NCBI GenBank assembly: GCA_036345935.2
Contig: JADWOT020001225.1
Location: 124,001 to 188,000 of the forward strand
Reading direction: 5' to 3'
DNA: 64,000 bases
DNA from: Taenia hydatigena
Lineage: Eukaryota; Platyhelminthes; Cestoda; Cyclophyllidea; Taeniidae
Shown: piece by piece, positions 24,672 through 35,085 of the stretch
Layout of the letters: each line of letters starts with the position of its first letter
Numbering within the stretch: the first letter of the stretch is position 1
Notes under the pieces: generated by a model
Database searches by the model: none
Seen by the model: only the letters and a program-made list of their open reading frames with translations
What the model was told of the DNA's origin: nothing
Translations under genes and position numbers: made by a program

Positions 24672-25691
24672 TCTATGCCTTAAATTTTAGGACCATACCC
24701 CCCACTAAGGGGGCGTTGTAACCGAAGGGTGGGTGCAGATAGAGAGAGAGAGATTGTGGCGGGCGTGTGAACGCGTTAATGGCCACTTTCAAATCACGTC
24801 GTACATTGCATTCATCTTTGCTCATCCCACTGATGAGGGCAACAAGGCCGTGTGGGGAGGCAAACCAGTGCTTGGCCGTGTGTGCTGCAGATTAATTGAG
24901 CTGGAGACGGAAACCCGTCAGCTTGCTTCCGGCGTTACATTATTCACCTCTTCTGCCTCCTCTCTCCCTCTTTCTCCAGGTCGCATCAGTGGATACATTT
25001 GATGTGCTCAAGTCGTCGCACTTGTGCGTCAGATCGGCACATTAACATTTACAGCGGTCGTAGTGAGAAGTAGTAGTGGGCAGGAGAACTGACGATTGAT
25101 TGCCTGAGTGGGTGGGTGGGTAATCGGCCGCACGGATAGACAGTTGTCAACAGGTGGAGAGGATAGCGCGTATGAGGTCAGAGGTGACAGGTATAACGCT
25201 GCTTTTCTACTCAGACATTGAGTTCTCCGTTGTTAACCTCCCCAGGCAAAAGAATACTGAAGATTGGATGCTGTGAGAAGCAGCTCTTTTCGAGCCAGCT
25301 GGCTAAATAGTTGACAAACGCCTTCAAGTCGGAGTTTATTCGTGTCATGCAAGACAAGTTCTTATCAGCGTACCTTTCCAAATGACAGACAGTTAGAAAT
25401 GGTTAACAAATGGTCTACCCCATTTGCTGGGGGAGCGATTGTGATGGTGGAGTTGGGGAACATGCTACTGTGCACATTTGGGTAGTACAGACCAGCATTG
25501 GGGGAGTTGGGAAAGCGAAGGGCGAGTAGTGATTGCAGTTACGGGACGCAAAGACCCTCAATCATCGAACAAGGTGTCTGCTGCGTGCTATTCGGGCCTT
25601 TATTTCCTTTAGTAGTCGTACCCTTCGCATTGGGCCTCGCTGCCATATCATACCTCAGCAGCACCGTCTTCTCTCATTCACCCACAAAAAC

Positions 25692-26066
25692 TCAAACTAC
25701 CACCCCTTCACTACACCTCCACCGCCACATTTCAGGTCCTCCACTCCAAATCATTATTTCCGAATGGCTCAACACACCCGCACAAAGACAGTGAACATCA
25801 CGTGCATGCCAATAACAGTTCATCGAAATGAATTTATTGCGGAACACGAAAGAGAGATAATTCATAATGAGGGGAATATCAAAATGCACCAACGTTTTGA
25901 CAGGCAGAACCTCGTCCACTCCTTTTAAAGAGAACACCTGGCTGAAGGGATTGAACACCAACACACGAATGCCGCAATAAGGTGAGCAGCAGTAGTGAAT
26001 GCAGACGGGATTCACCTCGTTCCTCATGGCAGGTGCGAAGGAATAGATGCACTTGATTTGCACCAC
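25692..26066 (-). CDS. Unassigned minus-strand frame
   Basis: A 124-codon frame with a less biased amino-acid composition than its neighbours: Cys-rich first third (IHYCCSPYCGIRV), then FNPFSQVFSLKGVDEV and a hydrophobic stretch IPLIMNYLSFVF. I do not recognise a family. It overlaps a plus-strand frame (25533-25928) that is His/Pro/Thr rich. There is no clear promoter, splice partner or neighbour. It could be an exon of an unknown gene or chance. Confidence 0.2.
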   Translation of the reverse strand: MVQIKCIYSFAPAMRNEVNPVCIHYCCSPYCGIRVLVFNPFSQVFSLKGVDEVLPVKTLVHFDIPLIMNYLSFVFRNKFISMNCYWHARDVHCLCAGVLSHSEIMIWSGGPEMWRWRCSEGVVV

Positions 26067-28839
26067 CTCAACGGTGCCTCACATACAAATCTGCGCCCAC
26101 GCCACAAACTCGATGACTTCTAAAGTAACGACGCGGCACCTGCAACCGCGAACACACACTTCGGAATAGCGGGGACTCAAGCACTGGCTGCCTACGAATT
26201 AGTCTAAATCCAGTCAGATAACGATCTTACGAGGACAATCTTGACTAAACAACCAATCTCCCAAATGACTATCAAAAACTACTGACGCACCACCCACCGC
26301 TGTCTACATCGCGCCTATGTGGCAGCCCAATATCCTACCTCAGCTCTACAATACACTAACCACCGGCTCACAGCCAGCCAAGTACAATCATACTGGCTCA
26401 CTTTTAAACAACTTTGGGGTGGTCGTCAATAATTTCACCCCCACCACCAAGCCACTTAACGCCACAAACCCACCAACATGTAACCAACTAATCATCTTGC
26501 TGTGGAAGCGGCGACAAATTTCTTCTCCAAGACAGACATTAAAGCAGCCAGCGCCACCTTAACAGGCCTCGTCGATTGACTCCAAATTTTGAAAGGTGTA
26601 AACTTCAAGTAATCTCCTTCAACCATCGACCCCATGAAATATAAGCGCTCTCCCGCGGGGCCGAAAGAAGGCCCTAGTGCAAAATGCTGATGATCTGGCA
26701 CTACCTGCTGGTAATCTGAAGACCACTGATTCATCTACAAACCACAACTGCTTTAGCCCCTAAAATGCAACTTTGAAGTAATAATCGGCCTGAAAGCCCT
26801 TGCGCCACCCATCATTTCACGTGCATACTCGCCAATGCAAACGCTTAATAACACTCTAATTTCAACATCAAAACAGCTTCAGTGTCATCTCCCAATCCAC
26901 CCTATGGCACTTAACTGCCTTGTTTCACATAACGAACCAGACGTTTCTGACACCATTCAAGTGCACACATCCTAGACCACGTGCCAGACTCTGGATAGCT
27001 TAGTTACCCTGTGTCAACATCACGACTCAGATAAAAGACATTTACCATAGACACTCACTCACAATGCCCAAAATTCTGCACAAGTAATGCAGGCGCGAAG
27101 TGAAAAAGACTTGAGATCTCCGATGTACCCCATCCGAGGGAAAGACACCATCCAGAGATTGGCACAAAGACTCAACGTGTCCAGTGTTCGAAGTTGGGAG
27201 ACAGCATAGGATAGGCAGTGAAGCCGGTTATTCTACAGCTGAAGATTCCTAAGCTTCTTCACCCACAAAGGTGACTACCTAAATGCACCAGGAAGGAGGC
27301 AAGATATCCATTTTATATCGCCCACTGACAAAACCTACCCGTCAGTATTAGCACATATCACGGTGTTCTGATTGCTCGCTCAAAGAAAACTTCCCGATTC
27401 TCCCAATTCCGGCAGTCTTTCGGCAGTCAAGCGATTCTGTTCTACGACAAGTCCTTCAGACCAGAGCAGAGTCCTTCAATACACTCGACCGAGAATCCAT
27501 CTTACTTGAGTTCAGGCGAGGGTGAGTCCGACATCGCAATATGCGATTGTCAAATCGCTGAAGCTCAGCATTCCTTTTGTGAGGGTCTCAAGGCAAAGTG
27601 GAAGCGGTTCTGCATGGGGTAACCCCTCCGGTTTTCATTTACAAATTGATCGACACTTGACATCAGCAGAACTCAAGTCAATGTGATTGTATTCCTTGGG
27701 GAGTCCAACACCCAAACCAACAAAAACCGTACGTCAATGTTTTGTCAATTTCTAGAAGCATTCTTGAAAGAAACGCAGATGATGAGACAAAACCAGCTTA
27801 ATCGAACATGCAGTGGCTCAAAATGACCAGTAATTTATTTTAAAAAACGGGGTCATGAGCAGGATCAGAAAGAATGATGGTGAATCTCCCAAGGCTCGCA
27901 AACCTATCGTACAATTCCACAATGTTCTTCTTAATCCAATATCATTAACAATAAAACCAAGTACCCGCAAATTTAACACCCATTTACTCGACAAACAATG
28001 AAGCTGTGAGGAGCAGGGTCATGAACAACAACGTCGGTTATCCATCCGACGAGTTGGATGGACAGCAAGCTGATTCGCAGCCAATGCCATTGGCTAAATG
28101 CGCAATACTCGTCCACCGAGCCGTGATAGCACTCACTTTAGCAATGTGTTCAAACAAAGGTGGGCGATTTTTCGCATAAACCGACAGTTTATATGGCATG
28201 AATTTGACTATCTACAAAAATTAGTTTAAGGCGAATGGCACCTAAACAGGTGTAAGTCTATTTCACTGGTCTCTATGCGTACATTTAGACTCCTTCCAAA
28301 AGAATTAACTGCTTCATACCTTTTGAAACCCGCGCTTCTTTTAACGATAACGTTTTTAGAAAACCTCTCCTCTTCCTCTTGTCGCCCTTGTTAGTAGAAG
28401 ACTGAATACGCTTCGACAGCCTTATTATGGGTGTACGGCGGGACCTTGCAGGAGAGTTTAAGGGTGGGGATAAGTCACGCTCCCGGCAGTCACCACGCCG
28501 CCCCGCTACCAGATTCAAATTGTTCTCCCGCCTCTGGCCTACAAAGCGCTTAAAGAACATAGGTACTACAACGTTTACTTATAATAATCAATAAAACCAC
28601 CAAAGTAAAGCCATTAGCTTCTCACAAAAAGCCCTTAAAGAAATTCAGTTTGCTACAACATTGTTTTGCATGCCTAATTCTTATAATCTGCACGTGCTAG
28701 CGTTAACTGCGTATAAGTCAGAATCCAGGGGTTATAAGCAATAGTTACGGCAAAATATTTGCTTTTCGCACATTTGTGAGTATCACATGGGAAGAAGTTT
28801 TGTTTATCAAATATATGCATAGCTGCAAATGTAAATTTA
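26067..28839. other. A+C-rich stretch, no gene recognised
   Basis: The plus strand is A+C rich, like 11.6-17 kb. A minus frame at 28285-28560 is strongly basic (KRKRRGFLKTLSLKEARVSK) and at first sight recalls a linker histone tail, but it lacks a globular domain. Nothing here is supported as a gene. Confidence 0.35.
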
Positions 28840-29022
28840 GCGTCCTGCGGCTCCTTCGAAGGCAAAAGAATGCAGTATACTAGGGTGAATGCATATGTTC
28901 GCGGGCAGAGGAAATGAGCTGCTGGCATGGCCCAGCGGCTAGCCTACGCAGCTAGGGCAAGATAGCCACCCCTATGACCCTGACCACAAACCGGTAGCAT
29001 AAACAAACAAAGTACTGCAGTG
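28840..29022 (+). repeat. Dispersed repeat D, copy 2
   Basis: Direct match of the segment at 18455-18645, see there for the shared words. Flanking sequence differs, so this is a dispersed element and not part of a larger duplication. Confidence 0.8.
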
Positions 29023-29684
29023 AATATGCATGAAAGTGTGGCTTGCGTTTGATAGGGGTCGCCAGATTCGTGCTGAATTTAATTATGCTTCCTGATTTAA
29101 TCAAACAATTGTATCAGCTGCGTATGTTTGGTCTGCGCGATCATTTTAGAGCATGACGGTGACTAAATTATGACGACCATTGAGGATCAATTTTTGCTGG
29201 TTGCGTGTTTTAATTTTGAGCAAGAAGACGACAGCCGAATTGATGGGCCAACCACTAGAGGGTAGTTATATTCCAGACAATCAGAGGTAACATTGAGGTT
29301 CTATAACAATTATTGTATAAAAACAAATTTTGACGCGGGAGACATAAGTTCACTCTTGCAAGCTGTAGCTGCGTGTATGTTGAGAAAGACTAGCGAATAA
29401 TTTGGCGAATGTGCCTTGACATTCTCCGCGACCTATTTTCGTGGTTGCATGCAAACGATCGCTCAGCAGATAGCACTTTGGAGAACTTCCCACTTTGTGG
29501 AATAATAAAACTCTTCGTGGGGTTAAGAGGCAAAGAATTGGGATATTCGTCGCTGAGTATGAGTCTTAGAAGATACGAAGTAGTCCAGACTCCAAAGTGC
29601 CTCAACGCTCCGTAAACTTCGTGGGACATGGAGTTTGGTCAGATTAGACAACAGTCCTCTAAGACCGTACAAAACAAGTGAGAT

Positions 29685-29795
29685 TTGGACCAATGCAAAC
29701 TAACCAAACAGAGCTCCGCAGTTTCCTTAGCTTGACAAATTACTACAAGCGTTTCGATAAAGACTTGGCTAAGATTGCTTGTCGCTGATAAAAGT
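29685..29795 (+). pseudogene. Ty3/gypsy reverse-transcriptase fragment
   Basis: The plus strand reads NQTELRSFLSLTNYYKRFDK then DLAKIA. This matches the ELRSFLGLxNYYRRFI...FAxIA end of the gypsy reverse transcriptase. A stop follows shortly after. No other retroelement domain is recognised nearby, so it is a relic at the left edge of the A repeat, as at 10.2 kb. Confidence 0.82.
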
Positions 29796-31245
29796 GACCA
29801 AGAGGCTGGTAAAGAAGGTGTTTAACGTAGGCGAATGAGCATGTTGAAGCAAAGCACAGAGGCAGGTGATGCGTGCCTCCTCAGGAAACCATCTCGCAAT
29901 TCGTGTCACCGACCCAGTCATAAGGGATTAATCATACACCTAACCACCACACACACTCGCATACGCTTTTCACCGCCTCCCGCCCAATCTCTCTGTGAAC
30001 TCCCAACCTTCCACTACATAGTTCAGAAGACGTCAAAGGGCCAACGCAGATGGGAATCGTAAAAAAAATAGCAGTAACTTATGCCACCACCCTCCCCTCC
30101 TTCCCTACTTCATCTTACCCGCCTTCTCCACACTAACTTCATTCACGTGCGTCGTTCCAGTATTGTCGCAACTAATGCATTGCACCCATCAAAAAAAAAC
30201 CATGAAGAGCGTCTTCGAGTTTGTCGATTGATAGGAACTTATATTCCTTCCACAAAGTCCATTCCTGCACGCCTCACTCGAGCACATGGTTAGAGGAATG
30301 GGTAAAAGAAAGCGTCCAGGAGAATGTGGAAGAAAGAGAACAGGAAGTGAAGAACGCAATGCCACAGCACTGTATAGAAGCATCCGACAATGACCCTTCC
30401 CCATCCTCTCCTCTTCTTCCTTACTTCTGTGAACGTCTCATCTTCGCCTCTCATCCAACTATTCTTTCGTGGCTTTCAGCTTAACAATCATGTTGCTTCC
30501 TTCCCACTGGAGAGGTGCAATCACCGCCATTGTCCTCCCTGCTGCAACACAACAATTGGCCTAGGTATGCGATTAAAAAGAAGCAGCAAAAGCACGCCTT
30601 CACGAGCTCTATGTCAATCGATGGGAGTTAGTCGCCACTGTCTTCACTACATCCATACCTCGCATTGCCCAAACTGCCCGAAAGTCGTCCTTCCAAAAGG
30701 AAACAACAGAGATAAAAAGCTGACGGAAAGTAGTTCAGACAAGGCAGCGCATTTCATTCATAGCACATTGGTATTGGTGGTCCGTCTCATCCTCCTCCAC
30801 CGCCTTTGCATGTGCCATGTTGCAGAGAAATCGACTAAGGTAAAAGGACACGAAAGCAAGTGATGTCTGCTCTTGCGAAACCATCCACAAGGGGTGCCTC
30901 CTAAGTCCAACATCAGACGGTGCTGAGAGGCACCACACGACAACACGTGCCGCTAATCGATTCATACGTGTGGGATTCGAAATGGTCCATCGCACAACAG
31001 CGCCGGATATGATTCTCAACGTGTGGTTTCGTCCACTGATGATCGTCTCTCTTCTTGGATTCGTCCTGGTAATTCAGCTGGCCGTCAGTGCCGCCCCTCC
31101 GCTTCGTTTTTTTTCCTCCCATTCAGTATCCTGTTATTTTTTGCGTTTGTCACATCCCTCGCCATCCCGGCATCAGTTCCAACCGCCTGGCCCGCCATTT
31201 CGGAGAAGTCAAAAGGCCGAAACAGATACATACAGTAGAAATTAG
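29690..31245 (+). repeat. Dispersed repeat, half-element A, copy 2
   Basis: Plus-strand copy of the segment found inverted at 8640-10200. It begins with the gypsy remnant, contains the MSIDRNLYSFHKVHS frame at 30221, and ends with the PPFRRSQKAETDTYS frame near 31.2 kb. Here it is followed directly by half-element B in the same orientation, which is probably the original arrangement of a single element of about 3.7 kb. Confidence 0.8.
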
Positions 31246-33445
31246 AAGTAAGTTATGCCACCAGTTCCTCCTCCTCTCCTCTCCTCGTACCAACTTTATC
31301 CATCCTCCTCCCCCTCCTCATTATTTCATTTGCGTGCGTCATTTCATTGTTATCAAATCTGATATCCAGTGTCAATCACATGGATAGGAAAACTATCTTT
31401 AGCCTCTTCAAGTGTGCTACTGAAAAGTCGTAATTCCTATCAATAGGTCTATTTCTTCAAGTTTTACTCAGTCAGATGGCTAGATGAGTGGGTAGGTGAA
31501 TCAGTTCCGGAGTAGATGGGAGAAAGAGGGAGAGAAAAGCAGAATACCACACCACAGCACTGCGCATAGTCAACTTACGGCGGCCATTTTCAATCCCCTT
31601 TTATCCTTCCCCACCCTGTCCCATTTCATGCCCTCGCCTTCTCATCTCTTTGCATCTCTCTCCATCACTCCTTTGTCTCTTTCAGACGTACACTCTTGTT
31701 GTTTAGCAATGCAACGAAATAATTCTGCCAGGCAGAGGCCTAGACAAAGGCGTCAAACACGCAACGTCGTTAACGTAATAGTAATCTATAGGGGTAAGTC
31801 GCCGATTCCTCTAATCAACACATACCCTGCACCACGCTTGCTGTGCCACGCTTACTTTTCATGTCGCTTCTATGCCCTTACATTCACCTAACAAGTAGCA
31901 TCAGCGAGAGACCTGTTGAGGTAGTAATAATAACTTGCTCAATATGTACATTCCACTGTAGAAGCACTATAGCACGCTATGCAGGACCAGGCTTGACTAG
32001 ATTGTACTGGGTCGCCACAGAGCCGACTAGTCACCTTGGCTGAATTATGACAGGCTTGCATAAAGCAGGAAAGGAGAGCATGGACAGGACTACCACTTCC
32101 ATCTTGCCTACCGTTGGAGTCAACCTCACCAACACTCTACTTTGACCCACCTAATCCACCCCACACAACTCCATACCATGTAACTTAAGGTCTTCTCTTT
32201 CTTTCTCGCAGACACTAGGGATCAAGGTACTCAGACTATAAGTAGGCCTGGCGACGTCTTCGGAATGGAGGCACCGCAGCTCTCTTCCCTACGTCCCCTT
32301 GCCCATGCCCCACTGCAACGCGCCTTCGGTGAGTGCCTCCGTTGTCTCCCACTACAACGTTCTATATGCTTCCAAGTATTGCACCTTGCATGATGTCTCA
32401 TTGTTTGTGCTCTACGCATCCAATTCAACCGCAACAGAGGAGTTGGTACTCCCCTCATTTCATTCATTTGTCTTTATTTTTCCAATTTAGTGGCACAAGA
32501 AAATGTCGCTTCTCTGCCTTCCTTACGCTGCGCTCGCCTTCCCCTTCTTCAAACCCAGCCCCAATTCGCCTCAGCCTCATCCTCCTCCCACCTCATTGTC
32601 AGCCAACGCCCTCTTTGTAAGTCTCCTTCATTGCCCCACTAGTCTCACTCTTCATTATGACATGATTCCATAGTGCCAAGATTCGCAACCTACATCAGAC
32701 TAGCATGGACTATTCTGCATCTAACTCAGTCATGCTCTGCCTATAACAAAATCTCATTTCAGCATAGCCTAGCCTGCATCGCCATTCATTCTCCATTCCT
32801 ATCTTCCTTTCCGTCGTTGCAGTTTGTCCAACACCACTCCGCCTCAATTCCGTCGCCTACTTCCCACTTCGTAATTTGTAGACTCGCCCAACTCCAGCCT
32901 CATCATCTCATTGCCCAAATCTTTCCTTCTCTCTTTAGAGGATTCCTCTACCAGGCGCTCTACATTAACGGGTAAAAATATGCGCTTCCCGCCCCCACAG
33001 ACAGACCACCTGCTCCTTTTCCACCATGTATCTGTGCGTGCCTACTTGCCTGCCCGTCTGTCTGTCTGTTTGCTTGCCCCAGTTTTTATGCATGTGTGTG
33101 TCATTACCTGTCTTTGTTTTCGTTCTTTTAGAAGGTCTCCTCCATCGGTCTCCCACCGAAACAGGTAGGAACGTCTGCGTGTGTATATGCCTGACTGTGT
33201 GCATTGAAGTGCGACGACACAATCATCTCATCCTCTCCTCTAACTTGTCATTCTAGTCTACCAGGTCGACAGTTCTATCCTGGGTGAAGTAAGATCTCCT
33301 TTGGTTGATCGTTGCATGGCTAGTTGGTTGCCTTACTAATTTAACTCCACTTTCCGGCAACACCTTATCGCCCACCCACAAACTCACCGACTCACTTTAC
33401 TACATTTAATCGCTTTTTCCTCCTCACTTATTTCAGATTGAAATG
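31230..33445 (+). repeat. Dispersed repeat, half-element B, copy 2
   Basis: Matches 7.03-8.55 kb. It is strongly pyrimidine rich on the plus strand. Internal GT and AG words around pyrimidine tracts, for example cttatttcag|attgaaa at 33.43 kb shared with 8.53 kb, look like splice acceptors. No protein can be traced through it. A CTGT microsatellite lies at about 33056-33070. An open frame of 95 codons starts just after its right end (33443-33730) and has no family resemblance. Confidence 0.72.
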
Positions 33446-33779
33446 GACGGACCACATGGAATTGGCAGAAGAATTCGTACAAGTTTGAAGCGATACATCG
33501 TCCGCGTCTTCAACACGCCCTGTATGTGCGGACGCGCGGCAAAGAAGTCCGTCATACAGGGTGATGTTTCACTGAGTAAACAAATGCTGTGCGAATCCAA
33601 ATCAAGAACCCTTAGTGGCACCAACTCTTCAAAGTGGGAAGGCACCACACCTCAGCCATCACGCTACTCAGTGGCATTTGTAGGGGCACAACAATCATCG
33701 GGTACGCCCAGATGGTCTCTCACGGAATAAAGGTCAACTCAACAATCTGACTGTGGTGAGCCCTTGAGAGACACAAGAG

Positions 33780-34760
33780 CATGGAGGAGTTCTTATTATA
33801 AAAATGGTATTTGAACCAGACGTCGAAGAAGCGCTGAATAGCCGATTTCAAACCAATAACGATTCCATTACGTACCGATCGAAAAGAAGCGCAGTGTTGA
33901 AGACGCGGAAAAGTAGGCTAGAGCGCTACCACCAAGGCGCGAACATCTGGAGAATACCTCGAGAAATTCGCACAGCAAAACAGGAGGCAACCAAGTCACC
34001 ACTTCACCTTTTTACTAGTAAAACTCGAAATGGATTAAAAGAGAGCCACGTGGCTGCCATGATGACCATCCCACCGCGCCACTGAAAAGCGCTGCCCAGG
34101 TAGAGAATGCATCGATTCCATCACCAACTTACACGGGAACTCCCAAGAGCAAGACAGGAGGCAACAGGCTGAGCAGTTCTTCGTTTTAAAGTTACATGCC
34201 TACAAAGTATTTTAAAAAAGCGCCACGTTGGTGACGCAATAACACAAAGTGCTGCTCGATTACCAGAAGGTGCCTAGCTATAAAATGTGTCCGTTTCATC
34301 ACTATATGAGTAGAGAGCTCGTCAAAAGAAAATCTAGACGCAGCATTCGAAATTAAAAATTTAAACCGGATTTAAAAGAAGCGCCACATTGCAACCGCGA
34401 TATTAACAAGAGATGGCTACGCAAAAAGTGCATCCAGGGCGCCACAAACAGACTCGAGAGCTCCACAGAGCAAAAAAAGTAAGCAATTCACTAAGCGGTT
34501 CTCGTATTTAACGCGAAAATTCGAAGCGGATTTTTAAAAAGCGTCCAGTAGCAGCCGGGAGAACGCCGGCAACCGCGCGTCCAAAAGGGGAATTTTGATA
34601 TAGAGAAGCACCCAATAGGTCAAAATCTGCATCGAAAAATTGCAACCAAAACAAAAGAAAACGGTTAGCAGGGGAATTCTCTTTTCAACAATTAAAAATA
34701 TAAGCATTTGTAAAAAACGCGATTTTAAGGTGCCGCAATAACAGACTACCGCCATACTAC
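33780..34760 (+). repeat. Degenerate satellite, unit about 140-180 bp
   Basis: Five to six diverged units in direct order. Each has a core like ggatttaaaagaagcgccac followed by gttg/gca-rich sequence and gcgat..taac (cores near 34035, 34209, 34371, 34529 and 34716; a poor one near 33824). Between them lies a second shared part, gagctc..agagcaa (near 34314 and 34460) or its variants ctcccaagagcaagacaggaggcaac (near 34140) and cacagcaaaacaggaggcaac (near 33970). Units differ by many substitutions and by length. It stops just before the transporter-like exon at 34879. Confidence 0.65.
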
Positions 34761-34878
34761 CAAGAGGTGCTCACATACAGAATACTTCCAACCTGTCACA
34801 ATCTGTACCGACAGCACCTCATGACCATCGCAAAAGGCGACTGCATGCCTGGGTACCTTCTTTTCTTCTCCTTGGCAG

Positions 34879-35085
34879 AGGGTTTGATGGTATTGAATGC
34901 TGTGACCGAGAATGTGGTCAAAGCCGCCAATTTATGGATGGTCTTAAGTCTAGTTAGTACTATACTGACAGTGGCGCGGCGCCAAATCTGCAGTCTTATC
35001 CCATACATAATCAGTATTAGTATCCTTCTCAATTGTGTCATTCTCGTGCTCAATGCGCTGAATTTGCCTACCTCTTCAGGACTTG
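34879..35085 (+). CDS. DUR3-like transporter exon (paralogue of exon 4 at 54.1 kb)
   Basis: This is an internal exon. It is preceded by a pyrimidine tract and acceptor (ttctccttggcag) and followed by a donor (G|GTATGT). It is 207 nt long, starts two bases into a codon and ends one base into a codon, exactly like exon 4 of the gene at 51-60 kb. The 68 whole codons align with that exon without a gap. I count 25 identical residues, including LxAVT, VARR, CS and PT at the same places. It encodes two membrane-spanning segments (about residues 18-32 and 43-62) with a basic VARRQ between. In DUR3 transporters this place holds the helix with a Gly-Gly-Leu-Lys element, which is absent here. It is an exon of a second, related gene or gene relic. 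Other exons are only weak candidates (38806, 44589 and 47861). Confidence 0.75.

Larger units (their letters stand above)
23646..25205 (+). repeat. Duplicated block C, copy 2 (carries H4 relic)
   Basis: Direct copy of 10066-11540. Order of parts: gypsy remnant in minus orientation (about 23.74-23.85 kb), H4 promoter (24.35 kb), H4 relic (24.49-24.67 kb), then the conserved tail with HPTDEGNKAVWGG and RLIELETETRQLA frames (24.8-25.0 kb). This copy keeps the tail frame open for longer than copy 1. Confidence 0.8.

Noticed and set aside
28285..28560. Linker-histone-like basic frame (minus strand)
   Set aside because: Lys/Arg content alone; no globular H1 domain pattern.
30185..30240. HEERLRVCRL as the gypsy HLEHLR element before the thumb domain
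   Set aside because: In gypsy pol this element precedes the NYYRRF segment, but here it follows it by 400 bp in the wrong order; chance likeness.
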